NCBI GenBank assembly: GCA_016790515.1
Contig: JAEUOY010000058.1
Coordinates: forward strand, 1-45,675
Direction of reading: 5' to 3'
From: Burkholderiaceae bacterium
GTDB taxonomy: Bacteria; Pseudomonadota; Gammaproteobacteria; Burkholderiales; Burkholderiaceae_C
Length of the DNA stretch: 45,675 nucleotides
A program made the position numbers and the translations under genes. The stretch's first letter is position 1, and each line of letters opens with the position of its first letter. Below the pieces are notes generated by a model that saw nothing but the letters and a program-made list of their open reading frames with translations, did not search any database and was not told the origin of the DNA. Of this stretch, positions 1 to 8,523 are shown one piece after another.

Positions 1-804
1 TGCCTGAGCCAGGAGCAGAAGGTCGCGATCGCGCCGATCTTCCGCGGCGCGACGACGAGCAACGGCGAGCGCTTCTACGCGAGCTTCCCGTACGACAGCG
101 GCATCGCCGGCGGCGGCATCCCGTTCTGGGAGTTCACCGCGCCGCTCGTGCTCGACTCGGGTGCGGTCGGCATGGTCTTCAAGGTGCCGCCGGAGCCCGC
201 GGCGGGCTTCAACGGGCCGGCGTTCACGCTCGGCGCGAACATCGACCTGCTGCTCGCGCAGCTGTACACGACCAACGCCACCTATGCCGAGTCGGCGATG
301 AGCTTCATGACGCCGCCCGACCCGCACGACATGAACGACGTGCGCCGCCGCGGCGCCAAGATCCTCGTCTACCACGGCGTCAGCGACCCGATCTTCTCGG
401 TCGACGACAGCGAGAACTGGATCCGCGGAGTCGACCGCCGCTCGGGCGGCCGGGCCGACGAGTTCGCGCGCCTGTTCGAGGTGCCCGGCATGGGCCACTG
501 CTCGGGCGGTCCGTCCACCGACCAGGCCGACTACATCACGCCGCTCGTGAACTGGGTCGAATACGGGCGGGCCCCGGACCGGATCGTCGCCGGCGCGCGC
601 GGCACCGGCAACGTCGGCGGGTCGAACGCCGACGTGCCGGCGGGCTGGGCGCCGAGCCGCACGCGGCCGTTGTGCCCCTACCCGAGCATCGCGCGCTACA
701 AGGGCAAGGGCAGTCTCGAGGTCGCGTCGAGCTTCGTCTGTGCCGAGCCGAAGGGGCATGGCCACGGCCACGGCCACGGTCACGGCGATCGGGACGACGA
801 CTGA
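1..804 (+). CDS. Tannase/feruloyl esterase family protein, C-terminal part (5' partial)
   Basis: The reading frame is open from base 1 and ends in TGA at 802-804, so the N-terminal part, including the catalytic Ser, lies outside the window. The visible 267 residues carry the family's C-terminal signatures: an Asp in the 'YHGVSDPIFS' stretch and a His-Cys pair in 'GMGHCSGGPSTD'. In the family this Asp and His complete the Ser-Asp-His triad, and the Cys beside the His forms a disulfide with a Cys beside the nucleophile. Members hydrolyse esters of gallic, ferulic or related aromatic acids and are usually exported. The C-terminus is odd: five His-Gly repeats followed by an acidic Asp/Arg tail, beyond the normal end of the fold. 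The family assignment is firm. The exact substrate cannot be told. Confidence 0.85.
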   Translation, partial: CLSQEQKVAIAPIFRGATTSNGERFYASFPYDSGIAGGGIPFWEFTAPLVLDSGAVGMVFKVPPEPAAGFNGPAFTLGANIDLLLAQLYTTNATYAESAMSFMTPPDPHDMNDVRRRGAKILVYHGVSDPIFSVDDSENWIRGVDRRSGGRADEFARLFEVPGMGHCSGGPSTDQADYITPLVNWVEYGRAPDRIVAGARGTGNVGGSNADVPAGWAPSRTRPLCPYPSIARYKGKGSLEVASSFVCAEPKGHGHGHGHGHGDRDDD

Positions 805-1120
805 GAGCGCCCCCCAGGCGCCGACATCGACGGGATCAGCCGGCCTGCGGCGGAGCGGGCAGAGGCACCTGACCGAGCGCGGCTGCAGCGGTCTTGCCGC
901 GACATCGCCCGGCGCCGCCTCACCCGCGGCGGCGCGGCTGGCAGGTTGCGCACCACGACGGGGTGACGCTGCGCCGCGCCGGCCTCGGTGCGGGCGGATC
1001 GGGCCGCCGCCGAACCGCCGCGCGAACCAGCTTGGTGCCCCCGGCCGCACCAGACCGCAAAAACCCTAGCACGGTCCATGCAAGGACTCCGGTGGCGCCG
1101 CCGTGCCCGGAGACCTGCAG
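805..1120. other. Intergenic region between the esterase and pyruvate carboxylase
   Basis: I see no credible gene in these 316 bases; the ORFs crossing them are Arg/Pro-rich shadow frames. A stem with 8-bp perfect arms and an 8-nt loop lies at 912-935. It has no T-run, so it is at best a weak transcription-end candidate and may be incidental at this G+C content. A shorter 5-bp stem follows the esterase stop codon at 807-821. The region probably holds the pyruvate carboxylase promoter, but I find no clear -35/-10 pair. Confidence 0.4.
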
Positions 1121-4100
1121 ATGAGCTTCCACCCGATCCGCTCGATCCTGATCGCGAACCGTTCCGAGATCGCCATCCGCGTGATGCGCGCCGCCGCCGA
1201 GATGCGCATCCGCACGATCGGCATCTATTCGCAGCAGGACCGCCAGGCGCTGCACCGCTTCAAGGCCGACGAGAGCTATCTGGTCGGCGAAGGCCAGAAG
1301 CCGCTGGCCGCCTACCTCGACGGCGACGACATCCTGCGCATCGCCCGCCAGGCCGGCGCCGACGCGATCCACCCCGGCTACGGCTTCCTGTCGGAGAACC
1401 CCGAGTTCGCCGACAGCGTGATCGCCGCCGGCCTGCGCTGGATCGGCCCGACGCCCGCGGTGATGCGCACGCTGGGCAACAAGGTCGCGGCGCGCCATGC
1501 CGCGGTGGCCGCCGGGGTGCCGGTGATGCCGGCCACGCCGCCGTTGCCGGCCGATGTCGACGAATGCGCGCGGCTGGCCGAAGCGATCGGCTTCCCGGTG
1601 ATGCTGAAGGCCAGCTGGGGCGGCGGCGGGCGCGGCATGCGGGTGATCGAATCGGCCGCCGAGCTGCCCGGCGCGCTGGCCGCGTCGCGGCGCGAGGCGC
1701 TGGCCGCCTTCGGCAACGACGAGGTCTATTTCGAGAAGCTGATCCGCCGCGCGCGTCACGTCGAGGTGCAGATCCTGGGCGATACGCACGGCAACCTGGT
1801 GCATCTGCACGAGCGCGACTGCACCGTCCAGCGGCGCAACCAGAAGGTCGTCGAGCGTGCGCCGGCGCCCTACCTCGACGCCGCCGGCCGCGCCGCGCTG
1901 TGCGACAGCGCGCTGCGGCTGATGGCATCGGTCGGCTACACCCACGCCGGCACGGTCGAGTTCCTGATGGACGCCGACGACGGCAAGTGCTACTTCATCG
2001 AGGTCAACCCGCGGATCCAGGTCGAGCACACGGTGACCGAGATGATCACCGGCGTCGACATCGTCAAGGCGCAGATCCGCATCACCGAGGGCGGCCATGT
2101 CGGCGTCGCGCAGGACCTGGGCGACGGCCGCTACCCGACCGGCGTGCCGCCGCAGGCGCAGATCCCGCTGAACGGCCACGCGCTGCAGTGCCGGGTGACG
2201 ACCGAGGATCCCGAGAACGGCTTCCTGCCCGACTACGGCCGGCTCGCCGCCTACCGCAGCGCGGCCGGTTTCGGCATCCGGCTCGATGCTGGCACCGCGT
2301 ACGGCGGCGCGGTGATCACGCCGTACTACGACTCGCTGCTGGTCAAGGTGACGGCCTGGGCGCCGACCCCCGCCGAGACCATCGCCCGGATGGACCGCGC
2401 GCTGCGCGAGTTCCGCATCCGCGGCGTGGCGACCAACCTGCAGTTCCTCGAGAACCTGATCAACCACCCGACCTTCGCCGACGACGTCGACGGCGTGCTG
2501 ACCACCCGCTTCATCGAGAACACGCCCGAGCTGCTGGCCTTCACCGCCCGGCGCGACCGCGCGAGCAAGCTGCTGCGCTTCCTGGCCGAGGTGGCGGTCA
2601 ACGGCAACCCCGAGGTCAAGGGCCGGGTGCTGCCCGCGCTGCCCTTGCCCAAGCCGGTGCTGCCAAAGGTCGACCTCTCGAGCCCGGTGCCCGACGGCAC
2701 GCGCCAGCGCCTGCAGGCGCTGGGCCCGGCGAAGTTCGCGCAGTGGATGCTCGAGCAGAAGGCCGTGCTGCTGACCGACACGACGCTGCGCGACGCCCAC
2801 CAGTCGCTGCTGGCCACCCGCATGCGCACGGCGGACATGCTGCCGATCGCGCCCTACTACGCGCGTGCGCTGCCACAGCTGTTCTCGCTCGAATGCTGGG
2901 GCGGCGCGACCTTCGACGTCGCGCTGCGCTTCCTGAAGGAAGACCCCTGGCAGCGCCTGGCGCAGTTGCGCGCGGCGGTGCCGAACACGCTGCTGCAGAT
3001 GCTGCTGCGCGGCTCGAATGCGGTCGGCTACACCAACTATGCCGACAACGTGGTGCGCCACTTCGTGCAGCAGGCCGCGGCCGGCGGCATCGACCTGTTC
3101 CGCGTCTTCGACTCGCTGAACTGGGTGCAGAACATGCGCGTGGCGATCGACGCGGTGCTCGAATCGGGCGCGCTGTGCGAGGGCGCGATCTGCTACAGCG
3201 GCGACCTGTTCGACGCCTCGCGGCCGAAGTACGACCTCGCCTACTACCTGCGCATCGCCCGCGAGCTGAAGGCCGCCGGCGTGCACGTGCTGGGGCTGAA
3301 GGACATGGCCGGCGTCTGCAAGCCGCGCGCCGCGGCGGCGCTGGTCAGGGCGCTGAAGCAGGAGACCGGGCTGCCGGTGCATTTCCACACCCACGACACC
3401 AGCGGCGCCGCGGCGGCCTCGGTGCTGGCGGCGATCGAGGCCGGCGCCGACGCGGTCGACGGCGCGCTCGACGCGATGAGCGGGCTGACTTCGCAACCCA
3501 ACCTGTCGGCGATCGCCGCGGCGCTGGCCGGCACCGAGCGCGACCCCGGCCTGTCGCTGGCCGCGCTGGAGGCCGCGTCGATGTACTGGGAGGGCGTGCG
3601 CCGCTTTTACGCGCCGTTCGAGAGCGAGATCCGCTCGGGCACCGCCGACGTCTACCGCCACGAGATGCCCGGCGGCCAGTACACCAACCTGCGCGAGCAG
3701 GCGCGTGCGCTGGGGCTGGCGCACCGCTGGAGCGAGGTCTCGCGCGCCTATGCCGACGTCAACCGGCTGTTCGGCGACATCGTCAAGGTGACGCCGACCT
3801 CCAAGGTGGTCGGCGACATGGCGCTGATGATGGTCGGCAACGACCTGACGCCGCAGGCCGTGCTCGACCCGGCGCGCGAGGTCGCGTTTCCCGAATCGGT
3901 GGTCTCGCTGTTCAAGGGCGAGCTGGGCTTTCCGCCCGACGGCTTTCCCGAAGCCATCAGCCGCAAGGTGCTCAAGCTCGGCGCCGACGCCAGGCCGCCG
4001 CAGCCCTACCGGCCCGGCGACCGTCTGGCGCCGGTCGACCTGGCGCAGGCGCAGGCCCGGGCCGAGGCCGACTGCGGCCAGCCGCTGAGCCCGCAGCAGC

Positions 4101-4645
4101 TGGCCTCCTCCCTGATGTACCCGAAGGTGATGCGCGACTTCTGCGAGCACCAGCGGCTGCACGGCGACACCTCGGTGCTGCCGACGCCGGTGTTCTTCTA
4201 CGGCCCGCAGCTGCAGCAGGAGCTGGCGCTGGACATCGACGCCGGCAAGACGCTGCTGGTGGTGCTGCAGTCGATCACGCCCGACGGCGAGGCGGCACAC
4301 AAGGTGCAGTTCGAGCTGAACGGCCAGTCGCGCACGGTGCGGGTGGCCAGCGCCGAGGCCGGCGCCGCGGCGCGCGGCCGGCCGGTGGCCGAGCCCGGCA
4401 ACCCCTGGCAGGTGGCGGCGCCGATGCCCGGGGCGATCGTCAACGTCGCGGTCGCGCCGGGCCAGCGCGTCAGCGCCGGCAGCACGCTGCTGTCGCTGGA
4501 GGCGATGAAGATGGAGACCCATGTCGCGGCCGACCGCGACGCCGAGGTCGAAGCGGTGCACGTGGCGCCGGGCGACCGGGTGCAGGCCAAGGACCTGCTG
4601 ATCGTGTTGCGGCCGGTCGCCTCGGCAACGCCGCCGACCGCCTGA
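1121..4645 (+). CDS. pyc: Pyruvate carboxylase
   Basis: This is a full-length single-chain pyruvate carboxylase of 1174 residues, the usual size. It makes oxaloacetate from pyruvate, bicarbonate and ATP in the cytoplasm. Domain order is canonical: N-terminal biotin carboxylase (from 'ILIANRSEIAIRV' through the ATP-grasp region with the 'EVNPRIQVEHTVTE' motif), an HMGL-like carboxyltransferase beginning near residue 553 ('DTTLRDAHQS') and containing 'GLKDMAG', the conserved PYC/OADA region, and a C-terminal biotinyl domain. The biotin-accepting Lys in 'EAMKMET' is residue 1130. I chose the ATG at 1121, which has a GGAG eight bases upstream; an in-frame GTG at 1103 would add six residues and has no better ribosome site. 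The next gene starts 10 bases after the stop, with its Shine-Dalgarno overlapping this gene's end, so the two are probably co-transcribed. Its role is anaplerotic or gluconeogenic. Confidence 0.97.
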   Translation: MSFHPIRSILIANRSEIAIRVMRAAAEMRIRTIGIYSQQDRQALHRFKADESYLVGEGQKPLAAYLDGDDILRIARQAGADAIHPGYGFLSENPEFADSVIAAGLRWIGPTPAVMRTLGNKVAARHAAVAAGVPVMPATPPLPADVDECARLAEAIGFPVMLKASWGGGGRGMRVIESAAELPGALAASRREALAAFGNDEVYFEKLIRRARHVEVQILGDTHGNLVHLHERDCTVQRRNQKVVERAPAPYLDAAGRAALCDSALRLMASVGYTHAGTVEFLMDADDGKCYFIEVNPRIQVEHTVTEMITGVDIVKAQIRITEGGHVGVAQDLGDGRYPTGVPPQAQIPLNGHALQCRVTTEDPENGFLPDYGRLAAYRSAAGFGIRLDAGTAYGGAVITPYYDSLLVKVTAWAPTPAETIARMDRALREFRIRGVATNLQFLENLINHPTFADDVDGVLTTRFIENTPELLAFTARRDRASKLLRFLAEVAVNGNPEVKGRVLPALPLPKPVLPKVDLSSPVPDGTRQRLQALGPAKFAQWMLEQKAVLLTDTTLRDAHQSLLATRMRTADMLPIAPYYARALPQLFSLECWGGATFDVALRFLKEDPWQRLAQLRAAVPNTLLQMLLRGSNAVGYTNYADNVVRHFVQQAAAGGIDLFRVFDSLNWVQNMRVAIDAVLESGALCEGAICYSGDLFDASRPKYDLAYYLRIARELKAAGVHVLGLKDMAGVCKPRAAAALVRALKQETGLPVHFHTHDTSGAAAASVLAAIEAGADAVDGALDAMSGLTSQPNLSAIAAALAGTERDPGLSLAALEAASMYWEGVRRFYAPFESEIRSGTADVYRHEMPGGQYTNLREQARALGLAHRWSEVSRAYADVNRLFGDIVKVTPTSKVVGDMALMMVGNDLTPQAVLDPAREVAFPESVVSLFKGELGFPPDGFPEAISRKVLKLGADARPPQPYRPGDRLAPVDLAQAQARAEADCGQPLSPQQLASSLMYPKVMRDFCEHQRLHGDTSVLPTPVFFYGPQLQQELALDIDAGKTLLVVLQSITPDGEAAHKVQFELNGQSRTVRVASAEAGAAARGRPVAEPGNPWQVAAPMPGAIVNVAVAPGQRVSAGSTLLSLEAMKMETHVAADRDAEVEAVHVAPGDRVQAKDLLIVLRPVASATPPTA

Positions 4646-4655
4646 GGAGGCCGCC

Positions 4656-5354
4656 ATGCTGTCCTTCCCCGCCGCACGCGCCGCCCCGACCGACGGCTGG
4701 GTCGGTCCGCCCGAGCTGCCCGGCTACCGCGCCGGCAACGTCGTCGCCCGGCTCGCCGACCTGCCCTCGGTCTACCCCGACCACCTGTATTTCCACCTGC
4801 TGCTGCTCGACGCCGGCGGCCGGCTGCAGGACGACCATTCGGGGCCCTGCTACGCGCTGCCGCGCCAGCAGCCGGCCGACGAACGCTCGCGCTTCGTTCG
4901 CGTCGTCGCCGAACTGCTGCGCCATTCGCCGAGCGAGGACCGCGGGCTGTCGGCGCTGGGCCAGGCGCTGACGGTGATCCGCCAGCTCGGCGTCGACGCC
5001 GACCGGCTGATCCTCGCCGCGCAGCTGCTCGACGACGTGTCGAGCGAACGCGCGGTGGTGCTGAGCCTGATCCAGATGCTCGAGCTGTCGCTGGGCGCCG
5101 ACGAGGCGCCGAACGTGATGGGCGACGTCGTTGCCGGTCTGGCGCACCGCTCGGCGCTGGGCTCGCTGGACGAGCAGGGCCGGCGCGCGCCGCTGGTCGA
5201 CGTCGACCAGCGCATCCGCCGGATCAACGGCGCGGGGCTGGACGCCCAGGTGTCCTTCGTCGTGCACACCGTCGGCAAGGCCAAGGCGCGGCGCCACCTG
5301 CGCGAGGCGATCCACTTCGCGCTGGTGCCGACGCCCGAACTGTTCGGGGTCTGA
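4656..5354 (+). CDS. Uncharacterised protein co-transcribed with pyruvate carboxylase
   Basis: A 232-residue protein that I do not recognise. It starts at an ATG preceded by a strong GAGGAGG that overlaps the pyc stop region, so translation is probably coupled to pyc. Codon use is typical of the genome and the protein lacks the Arg/Pro excess of shadow frames, so it is very likely real. It has no signal peptide or membrane segment. The N-terminal third has aromatic-rich short strands ('YPDHLYFHLLLLD'). The middle is strongly helical, Leu/Ala/Glu-rich (about residues 70-160). The C-terminal part mixes strand and helix. No catalytic motif stands out. From position alone it could affect pyruvate carboxylase expression, biotinylation or assembly; this is inference only. 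Confidence 0.85.
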   Translation: MLSFPAARAAPTDGWVGPPELPGYRAGNVVARLADLPSVYPDHLYFHLLLLDAGGRLQDDHSGPCYALPRQQPADERSRFVRVVAELLRHSPSEDRGLSALGQALTVIRQLGVDADRLILAAQLLDDVSSERAVVLSLIQMLELSLGADEAPNVMGDVVAGLAHRSALGSLDEQGRRAPLVDVDQRIRRINGAGLDAQVSFVVHTVGKAKARRHLREAIHFALVPTPELFGV

Positions 5355-5376
5355 GCGCGCCGCCTGGGGGGCGATT

Positions 5377-7290
5377 TCAGCCGCGCAGCCCCAGCGCGGC
5401 GAAGTGCAGCACCCATTGGCGCGCCGGGTCGAGTGCCACCAGCGCCGCCGCCTCGTCGTCGTAGAAGGCACCGACCCCGCAGGCGCCCAGGCCGCGCGCC
5501 TGGGCCTCGAGGTAGACCCGCTCGCCGAGCCGCCCGGCCTCGAGCAGCGCGTGCCGGTAGCCGCGCCCCGGGCCGAGCGGGTCGGCTGCCAGCGTCGCGC
5601 GGTCGGCGCTGAGCACGAACACCACGGCAGCGTCGCCGACCACGTCCTGGTCGAGCGCGGCGGCGCGCGCGGCGTCGCGCAGCGCCGCGGGCGGCAGCGC
5701 GATCCGGCGCGGCAGCAGCGCCTGGCGCGCCGGATCGTGGCGATAGGCGCCGGGCGCCAGGCCATCGACCGCCAGCGCGACGAGGTCGATGCGCAGCGCG
5801 GCCGACAGCCGCGTGCCGTGGGCGGCCGTCATCCGCGCCAGCACCGCCGACAGCGTGGGCAACGGCAGCGGCGTTGCCGCGTAGCGGCGCACCGAGCGGC
5901 GGGCCGCGATCAGGCGCAGCCAGTCGGGCGCCAGCGCGGCGACAGCCGGCAGCGCGATCGCGGATTGCGGCGGTGCCACTGCGGCCGGCTGCACCGCCGA
6001 TGCGGGCACAGGAGCGGCGGTCGCGCGCAGCGAGGTCGCGGCATGGATCGCCGCCGTCACGCCCAGCGCGGCAGCGGTGTCGGCCAGCGGCGGCGCGGGC
6101 AGCCAGGTCGGCGCGGCGGCGATGGCCGGCGCCTCCGGCGGCAGCCCGAGCCTGAGGCCGACCAGCGCCAGCACGCCCTCCTCGGCTTCGTCGACGCCCA
6201 GCGAGCGCGCCAGGCCGGCCTCGTCGAACGCCGTGAAGAGCCGGGTGTGCAGGCCCAGCGCGGCGCCGGCGACCTGAAGGTTCTCCAGCGCATGTCCCAG
6301 GTCGGCGAGCAGGTAGCGGTAGGCGCGGTCGCGGTACTTGTGGCCGGTGCGGCGGAACACCGCGGTGGCGACGACCAGCGCCGGCGCGTCGCGCCAGGCG
6401 TCGCCGGCGGGGGTGTCGAACGCCGGGTCGTCGGGCGCCAGCGCACGCAGCCGATCGAGCGCATGCGAGCGCGCGTCGTAATGCCACAGCCCGGCGGCCA
6501 GGCCCGGCACCGCGCGCGCGGCGACATAAAGCTCGGTGGAAAACAGCGCCCCCGACGACGGCGACGCGCGCAGATGCAGCCCGGCGCGCACGGCCGTCAC
6601 GCCGACGCTGTGCCACAGCAGGTCGGCCAGCGCTGCGAGGCCGATGCGGCTGTCGCGCGCGGTGCCGGGCGCCGGCAGCGCCTGGCGCGGCAGTACCGGG
6701 TAGGTCTTGAACGGCGGCGGCGCCGGGCCCCAGGCCACGCCCGGTGCGCCAGCCAGCACGCCGGCGCGCGAGTGCGAGGACAGCGCGTGGAAGCGCTCCA
6801 CCGCCGCCAGCGGCATCTGGGCCGGCGCCGCGATGCCGGCGGCGGCCGGCAGGGCCGTGGCCGCGTCCTGCCGGCCACGCTGCCGGCCGAGCAGGAACGC
6901 CGCGCCCGACGCGGCGACAAGCCCGATCGTGCCGAGCAGGCCGCGCCGCGACACCCACCCCGGGCGGGCGGGCGCCGGCCGGACCGGCCGCTCGGCACGC
7001 CGGAAGTGGCGCCACACCCGCGGCAGGTTGAACACCAGGTGCAGCGCCACCAGCAGCAGCGTGGCGTAGCCGAACAGGTAGTGCCAGTCGAACACCGGCA
7101 ACTGCTGGTTCGCGACCCAGTAGATGCCGAGGCCGGCGGTCGTCGCGAGGTAGCCGAGCAGCAGCAGGCTGGCCCAGATGTTGACCGCCTGGCGCGCCGG
7201 CGCGCGTCCGTGCAGCCAGTGCAGCACCAGCAGCGCCAAGGCGAGCAGCAACGGCAGCGCGACCCACAGGATCTTGGGCATCGGGATCAT
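5377..7290 (-). CDS. Membrane-anchored tandem SagB-type nitroreductase/dehydrogenase
   Basis: A 637-residue protein with an unusual architecture. The N-terminal ~95 residues hold three hydrophobic helices (about 7-27, 37-58 and 68-88) with His residues ('DWHYLFGYATLLL', 'VALHLVFNLP') that recall small haem-binding cytochrome b-like or DUF4405-type membrane modules. A further hydrophobic stretch follows. Two nitroreductase-fold domains come next: the first (about 190-390) has SagB/ThcOx-type features ('LLWHSVG', then a segment resembling the 'PSSGALFSTELYV' motif), and the second (about 445-637) begins with 'RRSVRRY', typical of FMN-dependent nitroreductases. SagB-type enzymes oxidise azolines in peptide biosynthesis, but no YcaO or precursor-peptide gene is nearby, so the substrate is unknown. 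The first ATG is used; a second at 7281 would remove three residues. The gene converges with the uncharacterised gene downstream of pyc. Confidence 0.85.
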   Translation of the reverse strand: MIPMPKILWVALPLLLALALLVLHWLHGRAPARQAVNIWASLLLLGYLATTAGLGIYWVANQQLPVFDWHYLFGYATLLLVALHLVFNLPRVWRHFRRAERPVRPAPARPGWVSRRGLLGTIGLVAASGAAFLLGRQRGRQDAATALPAAAGIAAPAQMPLAAVERFHALSSHSRAGVLAGAPGVAWGPAPPPFKTYPVLPRQALPAPGTARDSRIGLAALADLLWHSVGVTAVRAGLHLRASPSSGALFSTELYVAARAVPGLAAGLWHYDARSHALDRLRALAPDDPAFDTPAGDAWRDAPALVVATAVFRRTGHKYRDRAYRYLLADLGHALENLQVAGAALGLHTRLFTAFDEAGLARSLGVDEAEEGVLALVGLRLGLPPEAPAIAAAPTWLPAPPLADTAAALGVTAAIHAATSLRATAAPVPASAVQPAAVAPPQSAIALPAVAALAPDWLRLIAARRSVRRYAATPLPLPTLSAVLARMTAAHGTRLSAALRIDLVALAVDGLAPGAYRHDPARQALLPRRIALPPAALRDAARAAALDQDVVGDAAVVFVLSADRATLAADPLGPGRGYRHALLEAGRLGERVYLEAQARGLGACGVGAFYDDEAAALVALDPARQWVLHFAALGLRG

Positions 7291-7433
7291 TGGCGTGCTG
7301 GGGTCAGCGCTTCGGCCGGGGCGCAGGGTCGTCGGACGGAGCGCGGCGGCCGGTTCGCGGGCAGCATACCCGAGGCCGGCAGGGCCGCCTTCGATGTTCT
7401 ACTCGAACGCATCTCGAGCATCAGGAGACCCGG

Positions 7434-8201
7434 ATGGACCGACTGCAAGGCAAGGTGGCCGTCATCACCGGCGGCAGTGGCGGCATCGGCCTGGCGACGG
7501 CTCGGCGGTTCGTCGCCGAGGGCGCCCAGGTCGTGCTGGTCGACCTGGACGAACAGCGGCTGGTCGAAGCCGCCGCCGAGCTGGGCAGCACCGCGGTCAG
7601 CACGCTGGCCGCCGACGTCAGCGACGAGGCCCAGGCACGCGCGTACGTGGCCGCCGCGCTGCAGCGCCACGGCCGGCTCGACGTGCTGTTCTGCAATGCC
7701 GGCATCGAGGGCGCGATCGCACCGATCACCGACTACCCGGTCGAGATGTTCGACCGCGTGCTGGCGGTCAATGTGCGCGGCGTGTTCCTGGGCCTGAAGC
7801 ACGCGCTGCCGGTGATGCAGCGGCAGGGTGGCGGCAGCATCGTGATCACCTCGTCGGTCGCCGGCTACAAGGGCGGCGCCCACCTGTCGGCCTATGCGGC
7901 CAGCAAGCACGCGGTGGTCGGGCTGATGCGGTCGGCGGTGCTGGAGACCGGCGCGTCGGGCGTGCGCATCAACACGATCCACCCGGCGCCGATCGACACC
8001 CGGATGATGCGGGCCATCGAGCAGGGCCGCGCCCCCGGCGCCGAGGCCGCCGCGAAGCAGGTGATCACCACCCGCATCCCCGCCGGCCGCTATGGCAGCG
8101 CCGACGAGGTGGCGCAGGTCGCGCTGTTCCTGGCCAGCGACGACAGTCGCTTCTGCACCGGTGGCTGCTACCCGGTGGACGGCGGCATGTCGGCGGCCTG
8201 A
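7434..8201 (+). CDS. Short-chain dehydrogenase/reductase (SDR) family oxidoreductase
   Basis: A 255-residue classical SDR. It has the glycine-rich cofactor motif TGGSGGIG at residues 12-19, an Asp-rich end to the second strand ('VDLDE', pointing to NAD(H) over NADPH), CNAG at 87-90, Asn113, the catalytic Ser at 140-141, and YAASK with Tyr154 and Lys158. The C-terminal 'YPVDGGMSAA' is the usual SDR ending. I chose the ATG at 7434 because AGGAGA sits at 7423-7428; the frame is open upstream but that extension is Arg-rich and not protein-like. The substrate is probably a secondary alcohol or ketone, possibly a 3-oxoacyl or hydroxy-acid compound; SDR sequence does not settle this. It diverges from the membrane SagB-type gene and converges with a small hydrophobic gene 16 bases downstream. 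Confidence 0.95.
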   Translation: MDRLQGKVAVITGGSGGIGLATARRFVAEGAQVVLVDLDEQRLVEAAAELGSTAVSTLAADVSDEAQARAYVAAALQRHGRLDVLFCNAGIEGAIAPITDYPVEMFDRVLAVNVRGVFLGLKHALPVMQRQGGGSIVITSSVAGYKGGAHLSAYAASKHAVVGLMRSAVLETGASGVRINTIHPAPIDTRMMRAIEQGRAPGAEAAAKQVITTRIPAGRYGSADEVAQVALFLASDDSRFCTGGCYPVDGGMSAA

Positions 8202-8217
8202 GCCGGCCGCCGCGGCT

Positions 8218-8523
8218 TCAAGGCCCGGGCGGCGGCGCCGGGCGCGACCGGCGGACCAGCAGCAGCAGGGCCGAGGCGCTCAGCGCCGCCGCGCCGCCGG
8301 CATCGCCGGCCAGCAGCTGGCCGATCTGTTCCAGCGTCTGCGGACTCACTTCCTGGACGAAGCGCGCCAGTTCGAGGACCTGATCGCTGGAAAAGCGCGC
8401 CAGCTCGTCGAACGCCGGGATGCCGGCCGGCGGCTGCGGGCGGTGCAGCAGGCGAGCGAAGGCACCGGAGGCGACCGCCGCGAGCCCCAGCGTGCCCAGG
8501 GGGTGCAGCAGCAGCGCGAGCAT
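8218..8523 (-). CDS. Small hydrophobic protein of unknown function
   Basis: A 101-residue ORF whose composition is protein-like, unlike the Arg-rich frames around it. It has an N-terminal hydrophobic segment (residues 1-25), an amphipathic acidic middle ('FDELARFSSDQVLELARFVQEVS') and a second hydrophobic segment near the C-terminus ('AAALSASALLLLV') ending in basic residues. It could be a small inner-membrane protein. No family is recognised. In the same frame, a 38-codon ORF starting at 8670 (beginning MDEFDDSQW) ends in TAA at 8554-8556, 31 bases before this start. The two may therefore be parts of one longer gene interrupted by a stop, or two tiny genes. The start is uncertain because no Shine-Dalgarno is evident. 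Confidence 0.5.
   Translation of the reverse strand: MLALLLHPLGTLGLAAVASGAFARLLHRPQPPAGIPAFDELARFSSDQVLELARFVQEVSPQTLEQIGQLLAGDAGGAAALSASALLLLVRRSRPAPPPGP

Noticed and set aside
912-935. 8-bp stem as a rho-independent terminator for the esterase gene
   Set aside because: No T-run follows and the gap to the gene is over 100 bases; such stems occur by chance at this G+C level.
920-4657. 1245-residue ORF antisense to pyruvate carboxylase
   Set aside because: The product is His/Arg/Gln/Val-rich with no domain, typical of shadow frames opposite a G+C-rich gene. The plus-strand gene has every conserved motif.
5377-7290. Thiazole/oxazole peptide biosynthesis cluster around the SagB-type protein
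   Set aside because: No YcaO cyclodehydratase, precursor peptide or dedicated exporter is found in the surrounding genes.
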